Translations under genes and position numbers: made by a program
Part shown: positions 15,468-21,750 of the stretch, piece after piece
Numbering within the stretch: the stretch's first letter is position 1
Layout: each line of letters opens with the position of its first letter
NCBI RefSeq assembly: GCF_030646155.1
Contig: NZ_JAUTDN010000050.1
Coordinates: forward strand, 1 to 33,234
DNA from: Conexibacter sp. CPCC 205762
Lineage (GTDB): Bacteria; Actinomycetota; Thermoleophilia; Solirubrobacterales; Solirubrobacteraceae
Length of the DNA stretch: 33,234 bases
Direction of reading: 5' to 3'
The notes under the pieces: generated by a model
The model's input: the letters and a program-made list of their open reading frames with translations, nothing else
Told to the model about the DNA's origin: nothing
The model's database searches: none

Positions 15468-16345
15468 GGGTCGGTGTGATCGCCCGTGCCGGCAAGAGCT
15501 TCGGCGGCGGGCTGCCGGCGCTGCGGCGCGCGCTCGCCGCGGCGGGTGTCGCGGACCCGGTCTGGTGCGAGGTGCCGAAGGGCAAGAAGGCGCCGAAGCA
15601 GGTCCGCAGGATGGTCGCGGAGGAGGGCGTCGAGCTGCTGTTCGCGTGGGGCGGGGACGGGCTCGTGCAGCGCTGCGTCGACACGATCGCCGGCGACCGC
15701 CTGCCGGTCGAGCTGGCGATCCTGCCGGCCGGCACCTCCAACCTGCTGGCCGCAAACCTCGGCATCCCGACCGAGCTGGAGCGGGCCGTCGAGATCGGCC
15801 TCCACGGCGCCGGCCGCGCGCTCGACGCCGGCCGCTTCAACGGCGAGCGGTTCGCGGTGATGGCGGGCGCCGGCTTCGACGCGACGCTCGTCAAGGAGGC
15901 CGACGACCTGAAGGACCGCCTCGGCCGCGCCGCCTACGTGATCGGCGGGGCGCGCAACCTCGCCGCCGAGCCGTTCGGCGCGACGATCGACGTCGACGGC
16001 GTGCGCTGGTACGACGGCCGCGCCACCTGCGTGCTGCTCGGCAACGTCGGCGCGCTGTTCGGCGGGGTCGAGATCTTCGAGGACGCCGCGCCCGACGACG
16101 GCCTGCTGGAGCTGGGTCTGCTGACCGCCGAGACGCGCGGCGAGATGGTGCGGGCGGTCGCTCGCACGGCCGTCGGGCCGGCGCAGCGGTCGCCGTTCGT
16201 GCGTGTCACGAAGGCGCGCACGGTCGCGGTCGCGCTCGATCGCAAGGTCCGCTGCGAGCTCGACGGCGGCGATCGCAAGAAGGTCACGTCGTTCACCGTC
16301 GAGGTCGAGCCGCGCGCGCTGAAGGTCCGGGTTCCGCGTGGCTGA
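15464..16345 (+). CDS. Diacylglycerol kinase-family lipid kinase
   Basis: The 293-aa protein has the DAGK catalytic-domain signature: FAWGGDGLVQRCVD with GGDG at 63-66, then LPAGTSNLLAANLGIP around 87-102, and FAVMAGAGFDA farther on. These mark ATP-dependent lipid kinases of the BmrU/YegS-type family, which phosphorylate diacylglycerol or related lipids in the cytoplasm-facing leaflet. The usual GGDGT has Leu in place of Thr. It starts at the ATG overlapping the PAP2 stop and ends 8 nt inside the DUF1206 gene, so all three are tightly coupled. With the phosphatase, it could form a phosphorylation/dephosphorylation cycle on one lipid pool; that is inference. Confidence 0.87.
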   Translation: MRVGVIARAGKSFGGGLPALRRALAAAGVADPVWCEVPKGKKAPKQVRRMVAEEGVELLFAWGGDGLVQRCVDTIAGDRLPVELAILPAGTSNLLAANLGIPTELERAVEIGLHGAGRALDAGRFNGERFAVMAGAGFDATLVKEADDLKDRLGRAAYVIGGARNLAAEPFGATIDVDGVRWYDGRATCVLLGNVGALFGGVEIFEDAAPDDGLLELGLLTAETRGEMVRAVARTAVGPAQRSPFVRVTKARTVAVALDRKVRCELDGGDRKKVTSFTVEVEPRALKVRVPRG

Positions 16346-17132
16346 CGCCGAGCAGCTGACGCGCTCGCGCGGCTTCGAGGCGCTCGCCCGCTTCGGGCTC
16401 GTCGCGCGCGGCGTCGTCTACGCGATCATCGGCCTGCTGGCGCTCCTGGTCGCGCTCGACGCCGGCGGCAGAGCGACCGATCAGAGAGGCGCGCTGGCGA
16501 CGATCGCGCACCGCCCGTTCGGCACCGCGCTGCTGGTGGTGACCGCGATCGGCCTCGCCGGCTACGCGCTCTGGCGGCTCAGCCGCGCGCTGCTCGGCCA
16601 TGGCCCCGAGCAGCAGGACAGCGCCGCCGACCGCGTCGCCGCGCTCGCGAGCGGGATCGCTTACAGCATCCTCTGCGTCACCGCCGTCGGGATCGTCGCG
16701 GGCGGGGGCGGCAGCGGCGGCGGGCCGAAGTCGACGACCGGCGGCGTGCTCGGCTGGAGCGGCGGCACCTGGCTGGTCGGCGCGGCCGGCGTCGTGCTGA
16801 TCGGTGTCGCCGGCTACCAGGCGTACAAGGGGCTCGGCCGCAGATTCCTCGACGACGCGAAGACCGGCGAGATGAGCGCCCACGTCGAGCGCGCCTACAC
16901 CGCGCTCGGCGTCTTCGGGCACGTCGCCCGCGCGGTCGTCTTCGCGCTGATCGGCTACGGCCTGATCCACGCCGCCGTCAGCTACGACCCGAACAAGGCG
17001 ATCGGCCTCGACGGCGCGCTGCGACAGCTCGGTCGCGCCGCCTACGGCCCCTGGCTGCTCGGCCTCGTCGCCGTCGGCCTGATCGGCTTCGCCGCCTACT
17101 CGATCGCCGACGCCCGCTACCGCAAGGTCTGA
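16338..17132 (+). CDS. DUF1206 membrane protein
   Basis: A 264-aa integral membrane protein with about six helices in three similar pairs. Each pair starts with a pattern like ARFGLVARGVVYAIIGLL or ALGVFGHVARAVVFALIG, as in the DUF1206 family. A Gly-rich loop (AGGGGSGGG) separates the second and third pairs. Function is unknown in the family. Translation starts at a GTG 8 nt before the end of the lipid-kinase gene, so it is the third member of the PAP2/DGK operon, suggesting a membrane-lipid or envelope role. The call as DUF1206 rests on the repeat pattern and composition. Confidence 0.8.
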   Translation: MADAEQLTRSRGFEALARFGLVARGVVYAIIGLLALLVALDAGGRATDQRGALATIAHRPFGTALLVVTAIGLAGYALWRLSRALLGHGPEQQDSAADRVAALASGIAYSILCVTAVGIVAGGGGSGGGPKSTTGGVLGWSGGTWLVGAAGVVLIGVAGYQAYKGLGRRFLDDAKTGEMSAHVERAYTALGVFGHVARAVVFALIGYGLIHAAVSYDPNKAIGLDGALRQLGRAAYGPWLLGLVAVGLIGFAAYSIADARYRKV

Positions 17133-17136
17133 ACGA

Positions 17137-17163
17137 CGATCGAGCGGGCGGAGCCGCTCATCG
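17137..17163. terminator. Bidirectional terminator hairpin between convergent genes
   Basis: GAGCGG (17142-17147) and CCGCTC (17154-17159) form a stem extended by CGAT/ATCG after a bulged C, in the 48-bp gap between the lipid operon and the alcohol dehydrogenase end. The symmetric shape can serve both strands. There is no U-tract. Confidence 0.5.
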
Positions 17164-17180
17164 GCGCGCGTCAGCCCGGC

Positions 17181-18368
17181 CTACGGCTTCAGCACGACCT
17201 TGAAGCAGCCGTCCTGCTTCTTCTGGAAGATCTCGTAGGCGTGCGGGGCCTGGTCGAGCGGGACGCGGTGGGTCGCGTATTCGTCGACGCCGAGCGGGTC
17301 GTCCTCGCCGGACAGCAGCGGCATGATGTCGTCGATCCAGTGGCGCACGTTCGCCTGCCCCTGCCTGATCGTGATCTGCTTGTCGAACAGTTGCAGCAGC
17401 GGCATCGGCGAGGCGGCGCCGCCGTAGACGCCTGAGAGCGACAGCGTGCCGCCGCGGCGGACCAGCTCGATCGCCGTGTGCAGCGCGTTGAGGCGGTCGA
17501 CGCCGGCGGTCGTCATCAGCTTCTGCGCGGCGGCGTCGGGCAGCAGCGCGGTGAGGCGGTGGGCGAGCTTGCCGACGGGCGAGCCGTGCGCCTCCATCCC
17601 GACCGCGTCGATCACACTGTCGGGTCCGCGGCCGCCGGTCAGCTCGCGCACCTGTTCGGGCAGGTCGTCGCCTGCCTCCTCGAGGTCGAGCACGACGACG
17701 CCGTGGGCGCGGGCGCGCTCGATCCGCTCCGGCACGAGGTCGACCGCGAGCACCTGCCCGGCGCCGCGGTGCTGCGCGATCCGCGTGCACATCTCGCCGA
17801 TCGGGCCGAGACCGAGCACGAGCACGCTGCCACCCTCCGGCACGTCCGCGTACTCGACCGCCTGCCAGGCCGTCGGCAGCACGTCGGAGAGGTAGAGGAA
17901 GCGGTCGTCGGGCGGCCCCTCGGGCACCTTGATCGGGCCGTACTGCGCCTGCGGCACGCGCAGCAGCTCGGCCTGCCCGCCCGGCACCTGGCCGTACAGC
18001 TTCGTGTAGCCCAGCAGCGACGCGCCGGTGCCGTACTCGCGCGTCTGCGTCGTCTCGCACTGCGACTGCAGGCCGTGGCCGCACATGAAGCAGTGGCCGC
18101 AGGAGACGTTGAACGGGATCACGACGCGGTCGCCCGGTCTGATGTGGGTGACCTCGGCGCCGACCGCCTCGACGATCCCCATCGGCTCGTGGCCGAGCAC
18201 GTCGCCCGCGTCGATGAAGGCGCCGAGCACTTCGTAGAGGTGCAGGTCGGAGCCGCAGATCGCGGTCGACGTGATCCGCACGATCGCGTCGGTCGGCTGC
18301 TCGATCGTCGGGTCGGGGACGGTGTCGACGCGCACGTCGTGGGTTCCATGCCAGGCGACGGCCTTCAT
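17181..18368 (-). CDS. Zinc-dependent alcohol/aldehyde dehydrogenase (MDR family)
   Basis: A 395-aa medium-chain dehydrogenase. Catalytic zinc ligands are Cys38 in TAICGSDLHLYE and His60-Glu61 in VLGHEPMG. The structural zinc site is the four-Cys lobe C90, C93, C96, C104 (CGHCFMCGHGLQSQC). The NAD(P) site is VLVLGLGPIGEM. The long insert after the cofactor domain (GMEAHGSPVGKLAHRL) resembles the glutathione-independent formaldehyde dehydrogenase subgroup, so a small aldehyde or alcohol is a reasonable substrate guess. The start at 18368 precedes the usual MKAVAWHG strand. It is divergent from the ferritin-like gene across 99 bp, which suits a stress-associated enzyme. Confidence 0.9.
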   Translation of the reverse strand: MKAVAWHGTHDVRVDTVPDPTIEQPTDAIVRITSTAICGSDLHLYEVLGAFIDAGDVLGHEPMGIVEAVGAEVTHIRPGDRVVIPFNVSCGHCFMCGHGLQSQCETTQTREYGTGASLLGYTKLYGQVPGGQAELLRVPQAQYGPIKVPEGPPDDRFLYLSDVLPTAWQAVEYADVPEGGSVLVLGLGPIGEMCTRIAQHRGAGQVLAVDLVPERIERARAHGVVVLDLEEAGDDLPEQVRELTGGRGPDSVIDAVGMEAHGSPVGKLAHRLTALLPDAAAQKLMTTAGVDRLNALHTAIELVRRGGTLSLSGVYGGAASPMPLLQLFDKQITIRQGQANVRHWIDDIMPLLSGEDDPLGVDEYATHRVPLDQAPHAYEIFQKKQDGCFKVVLKP

Positions 18369-18405
18369 CGTCGGGCTCGCTTTCCTCGGGGGACAGTGGA
18401 CCCCT

Positions 18406-18430
18406 GTTTCCCCATACGCGCGTCGGGAAG
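18406..18430 (+). promoter_or_regulatory. Candidate stress-sigma (SigB/SigF-type) promoter of the ferritin-like gene
   Basis: GTTT (18406-18409), a 15-nt spacer and GGGAAG (18425-18430) approximate the actinobacterial SigB/SigF consensus GTTT-N15-GGGTAT. The -10 matches 4 of 6 positions. It would give a leader of about 30 nt before the ATG at 18468. Confidence 0.35.
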
Positions 18431-18454
18431 CTGTTCTGGTCACCACACCGAACC

Positions 18455-18460
18455 GAGGAG
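18455..18460 (+). promoter_or_regulatory. Ribosome binding site of the ferritin-like gene
   Basis: GAGGAG lies 7 nt before the ATG at 18468 and fixes this start, although the reading frame is open for a further 990 nt upstream. Confidence 0.8.
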
Positions 18461-18467
18461 TTCCGAC

Positions 18468-18953
18468 ATGGCCGATCTGACCCCGCTCGACGAGAAGCTG
18501 GCCGAGGTGCTCGGCCTCGCGCAGGCCGCACAGTCGGCGACCAAGAGAGTCGCGACGATGGAGGACGCGGACAGATTCGAAGCGCAGCTGGAGCGGATGA
18601 GTCGCGAGGCGGCCGAGACCGAGCGCCGCACCGATGCGCTGATCGACGGCCTCGACGGCAAGAAGACGGCGATCCGCGAGATGGCCCGCGAGACCAAGGG
18701 CGAGGCCATCGAGATGATGAGAACCTACCTCGCCGACGAGGAGGAGGCGCTCGATGGCTTCGAGTTCCTGTCGATGGCGGAGGCCGGCGAGCTGTGCCAC
18801 TGGGAGATCGTCCAGCAGATGGCCGCCACCGCCGGCCTCGGTGAGGTGCGCGAGCTGGCCGACTGGGCTGTCGAGGTGCAGCGCAGACACATCGAGCTTG
18901 TCAGAGCGGCCTCGCTCGAGCTGGCGCGCGAGGAGATCGCGACGGCGGCCTGA
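18468..18953 (+). CDS. Ferritin-like helical protein (DUF892-type)
   Basis: A 161-aa all-helical, Glu/Ala-rich protein with helix pairs and acidic residues spaced as in ferritin-like four-helix bundles. The stretch DEEEALDGFEFLSMAEAGELCHWEIVQQMA is about one helix pair, with Glu and His candidates for metal ligands. Several such small proteins belong to DUF892 (YciF-like) and are stress-induced. Metal binding is plausible but unproven, and family membership is a judgement by pattern. A good ribosome binding site and a possible SigB-type promoter precede it. Its stop overlaps the ATG of the decayed SRPBCC gene (TGATG), so it was once the first gene of a coupled pair. Confidence 0.65.
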   Translation: MADLTPLDEKLAEVLGLAQAAQSATKRVATMEDADRFEAQLERMSREAAETERRTDALIDGLDGKKTAIREMARETKGEAIEMMRTYLADEEEALDGFEFLSMAEAGELCHWEIVQQMAATAGLGEVRELADWAVEVQRRHIELVRAASLELAREEIATAA

Positions 18954-19050
18954 TGGCCCGCAGCGAGATCGAGACGTCGCCGCCGCGCCGGAGGCCGTCT
19001 TCGACGTGCTGAGCGACCCGCGCGCCTACGCGCGCTGGGTCGTCGGCTCG
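18953..19050 (+). pseudogene. Decayed SRPBCC/polyketide-cyclase-like gene (N-terminal remnant)
   Basis: An ATG overlapping the previous stop begins MARSEIE. The frame then shifts after about seven codons, and the neighbouring frame reads VAAAPEAVFDVLSDPRAYAR then WVVGS. These two pieces together are the typical first strand and helices of an SRPBCC-family protein. Similarity stops at about 19050, where the truncated sigma-factor gene on the other strand begins. So the gene has a frameshift, from a length change not divisible by three, and has lost its last 100 or so codons. The remaining frame meets a stop soon after the shift. Confidence 0.7.
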
Positions 19051-19424
19051 CTCGCGTCGGCGCGACCGGTCGCGAGGCGCGCCGGCCGCTGCGGCTCGTC
19101 GCCGGCGTGGGAGAGCGTCGTGAGCGCGCGGCGGAGGATCCGCGAGACCTGCATCTGCGAGCAGCCGATCCGCGCGGCGATCTGGGTCTGCGTCATGTCG
19201 TCGTCGAAGCGCAGGTGCAGCACCTCGCGCTCGCGCGGCGGGAGCGCTCTGACGAGCGGGGCGATCGTGACGCGATGATCGACGAGGTCGCAGCCGGCGT
19301 CGGCCGCTCCGATCGCGTCGCCGATCATGCCCGCCTCGCCGTCGAGGCTGCCGAGCGGCCGGTCGAGCGAGGAGGTGGCTCCTTCGCGAGGGGGACACGA
19401 CGAGAAACGGATCGCCTGCCGCGA
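19026..19424 (-). pseudogene. Truncated SigB/SigF-type RNA polymerase sigma factor (region 4 remnant)
   Basis: The open minus-strand frame reads SSLDRPLGSLDGEAGMIGDAIG, an end-of-region-3 pattern typical of SigB/SigF/SigG-type factors. Region 4 follows: LVRALPPREREVLHLRF, then MTQTQIAARIGCSQMQVSRI, the helix-turn-helix that binds the -35 element. Regions 2 and 3, needed for core binding and the -10 element, are absent: a stop closes the frame at 19425-19427. The first ATG (19328) would give a 100-aa protein of region 4 only. The C-terminal tail runs into the SRPBCC remnant. It is most likely a pseudogene; a small HTH protein from 19328 is the less likely alternative. Confidence 0.7.
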
Positions 19425-19463
19425 TCACTCGTGGACGGCGGCGAGGCGGGGTAGGGCTGGAGC

Positions 19464-20378
19464 GTGGCAGCGTCTCGCGTGCGCACCGTCTCTCTGCTGG
19501 ACGTCGATCCGGATCTCGGTGAGCTGATGACGGCTGGGGAGCGCGAGGAGGCGCGCCGGCTGATGCGGGCGCGCGTCGTGCAGCTCGCGCGCGGCGTCGC
19601 GACCGAGGCGGTGTACGACAGCGGCGCGTCGGCGCTGCACGGCCTGCTGCTGCTCGACGGGCTGGTCAGCCGCACGATCGCGCTGACGGACGCGACCGCG
19701 GTCGAGCTGCTCGGTCGCGGTGACCTGATCGAGCCGTCGGCCGACGCGCTCGGCAGCCGGCTGGTGCCGATCGACGTCAGCTGGGCGGTGCTGGAGCCGG
19801 CCGAGGCGGTGATCGTCGACGACGACCTGCTCTACGACGCGCGGCGCTGGCCGCAGCTGGTGGCGGCGCTGTTCGAGCGGCTCGCCAGCCAGGCGACGCG
19901 CCTTGCGACGCGCTGCGCGATCTCGCAGCTGCCGCGCGCGGAGGAGCGGGTGCGGATGCTGCTGTGGTTCCTGGCCGAGCGGTGGGGGCGGATCGGCCGC
20001 GACGGGATCGTGCTGCCGCTGCGGCTGACGCACGAGATGCTGGGGCAGATGCTCGGCACCCAGCGCCCGACCGTCAGCCTCGCGCTCAGACAGCTGGAGC
20101 GCGACGGCGCGGCGCGGCGGCGCATCGACGGCGCCTGGCTGCTGCCGCTCCCGCGCGAGGAGATCGGTCGTCTCGTCCCGCATCCGAGCGGCGGGATCCG
20201 GCGCCTCGCAGCTCAGGAGGCCGGCGGCGGGTCCGACGCCGACCTCGTCGCCGCCGTCGGCGCGGCGCCGACCTCGCGCTCCGCGCAGCTCGCCAACGAG
20301 CAGTTGCAGATGCGGATCGAGCGGCTCGAGGCGATCCACGCCCGCGAGCAGAAGCGGATCGACGCGGACGAGCCCTGA
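19464..20378 (+). CDS. Crp/Fnr-family transcriptional regulator with coiled-coil tail
   Basis: The 304-aa protein starts at a GTG with AGGG 7 nt upstream. The N-terminal half (about 1-150) is a divergent cNMP-binding-type beta barrel without the usual phosphate-binding Gly-Glu-x-Ala/Leu cassette, so it may not bind cAMP. A dimerisation helix follows (RAEERVRMLLWFLAERWG). The winged HTH (about 175-235) includes TQRPTVSLALRQLERDG, the Crp recognition helix. An unusual tail of about 60 residues ends in a predicted coiled coil (ANEQLQMRIERLEAIHAREQ). No Cys cluster for an Fe-S centre is visible. Its target is unknown. The sigma-factor remnant occupies its upstream flank. Confidence 0.82.
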   Translation: MAASRVRTVSLLDVDPDLGELMTAGEREEARRLMRARVVQLARGVATEAVYDSGASALHGLLLLDGLVSRTIALTDATAVELLGRGDLIEPSADALGSRLVPIDVSWAVLEPAEAVIVDDDLLYDARRWPQLVAALFERLASQATRLATRCAISQLPRAEERVRMLLWFLAERWGRIGRDGIVLPLRLTHEMLGQMLGTQRPTVSLALRQLERDGAARRRIDGAWLLPLPREEIGRLVPHPSGGIRRLAAQEAGGGSDADLVAAVGAAPTSRSAQLANEQLQMRIERLEAIHAREQKRIDADEP

Positions 20379-20395
20379 CGCGCGTCCGGTCCTGC

Positions 20396-21520
20396 TCACA
20401 GGCGGGCGAGGTCGGGCAGGGCGTGGCCGGGCTGGGTCTCGGCGCAGAGCGTGGTCAGCAGCCCGTCCAGGCCCGAGCTGGCGTGGACCGTGCGCTGGCG
20501 GTCGGCGCTCGTGCCGTCCGTCAGCAGGCGCCGGACCTCGTCCAGCTCGTCCTGGCAGCCGAGATCGGCGGCGTAGGGGCGGGCGCACGCGAGCGCCTGC
20601 TCGACGACCTCTGCGAACGGCTGCATGCGGCCGTCGAAGTGCAGGACCGCGTCGCTGCCGTGGCGGATGGCGCGGAAGCAGCACTGGTCGAGCGCTTCCG
20701 GCGCCGTCTGCTCGATCGGCGGGTGCGTCGCGGCGTCGATCGCGAGGCAGTGCGTCAACGCGACGATGCCGGTGAGGTCGCGCAGCGACGACTGCGCGTC
20801 GGAGGCGCGCACCTCCAGCGTGCCGTGGCGGGGATCGATCCGCAGGTCCCACCAGATCCAGGCCGGGTCGGGCAGCGCGCCGGCGGCCTCCACCTCGGCG
20901 ACCGTCGCGAGATAGTCGTCGTAGTCGCGAAACGGGCGCGGCACGCCCGAGCGCGGACAGCTGCGCCGGAGCGCGCCGCGGGCGCTGGCCAGGCCCGCGT
21001 CGCGCCCGTGCCAGAACGGAGACGAGGCCGAGAGCGCCAGCAGCGGCGGCACCCAGCGGCGCATGCCGTTGAGCGCGTGGACGGCGATGGCGTGGTCGGG
21101 CATGCCGACGCGCACCTGGATCCCGCACGTGGGCGTGCGATCCAGCACCCCGCCGCAGTCCTCGGCGACCCCGGAGTAGAAGCCCTCGTGCGGGTGCGTG
21201 ACCTCGCCGAAGGCGCCGTCGGGATGCAGGCCGGCGCCGAGGACGGTGATGTCGGCCGCGGTCAGCCGCTGACGCAGCCCCGTCAGCGTCTCGTGCGCGT
21301 CGCCGGCGTGGGCGAGGGCGGGCGTCGTCAGCTCGACCGTCGAGAGCGCCAGCGGCTCCCGTCGCTCGCCGTGCGGCTGCTGCTGCGGGAACCGACCCGG
21401 TGGAAGGTCGACCAGCCGCAGGCGATGCGGGTCGACGGTCAGCAGGTCTTCCCCGACACCGAGCGAGAACGGCGTCGGCGCGCCCCGCTCGACTCCCGCT
21501 CCAAGCTCCTGCTTCGCCAT
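20396..21520 (-). CDS. GCS2/YbdK-family carboxylate-amine ligase-like protein with altered active site
   Basis: The 374-aa protein aligns by eye over its whole length with the ATP-dependent glutamate-cysteine ligase 2 (YbdK/EgtA-like) family: LALSASSPFWHGRDAGLASAR, IWWDLRIDPRHGTLEVRASD and LTGIVALTHCLAID are all present. Two sites normally rich in ligands differ. The N-terminal GVEEE-like motif is GVGED, and the HVHVG motif is QVRVG (21110-21118). Both His are replaced, so ligase activity may be lost or changed. The start is the ATG at 21520 with GGAGGG 8 nt upstream. An in-frame ATG at 21538 would place that site inside the coding region. It converges with the Crp/Fnr gene (17-nt gap). Confidence 0.8.
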   Translation of the reverse strand: MAKQELGAGVERGAPTPFSLGVGEDLLTVDPHRLRLVDLPPGRFPQQQPHGERREPLALSTVELTTPALAHAGDAHETLTGLRQRLTAADITVLGAGLHPDGAFGEVTHPHEGFYSGVAEDCGGVLDRTPTCGIQVRVGMPDHAIAVHALNGMRRWVPPLLALSASSPFWHGRDAGLASARGALRRSCPRSGVPRPFRDYDDYLATVAEVEAAGALPDPAWIWWDLRIDPRHGTLEVRASDAQSSLRDLTGIVALTHCLAIDAATHPPIEQTAPEALDQCCFRAIRHGSDAVLHFDGRMQPFAEVVEQALACARPYAADLGCQDELDEVRRLLTDGTSADRQRTVHASSGLDGLLTTLCAETQPGHALPDLARL

Positions 21521-21528
21521 ATGCCCGT

Positions 21529-21534
21529 CCCTCC
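21529..21534 (-). promoter_or_regulatory. Ribosome binding site deciding the GCS2 start
   Basis: On the minus strand GGAGGG precedes the ATG at 21520 by 8 nt and lies inside codons of the longer reading that starts at 21538, supporting the shorter start. Confidence 0.75.
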
Positions 21535-21694
21535 GCATCCACTCAACGTGCTCACGCCGCGCGGCCGCAGGCGGTTGCCACCCCAGTCACGCGCCGCGAC
21601 CGTACAGCGCAGGCGGACCAGGTTCACCTTCGTGGTTGGAAACCAACAGACCGGCTTAAAGGCTTTCGGGTCGGCCGAGTTCTCGTCGAGATGT

Positions 21695-21725
21695 GGCATA
21701 TTCTGCCATAAGGCATAAACTGCCA
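21695..21725. promoter_or_regulatory. Tandem operator upstream of an MFS efflux gene
   Basis: GGCATATTCTGCCA (21695-21708) and GGCATAAACTGCCA (21712-21725) agree at 12 of 14 positions. Each is an inverted repeat GGCA-N5-TGCC, and they repeat with a 17-bp period. They end 25 nt before the MFS start codon and form an AT-rich island that probably includes the -10 region. A smaller dyad, GTTGG-AAA-CCAAC, lies upstream at 21635-21647. The arrangement fits repression of the transporter by a dimeric regulator; no regulator gene of its own is adjacent. The remaining part of 21541-21634 shows no signal I recognise. Confidence 0.65.
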
Positions 21726-21750
21726 AAAGCTGATCGACCCGAGCAGGCCC

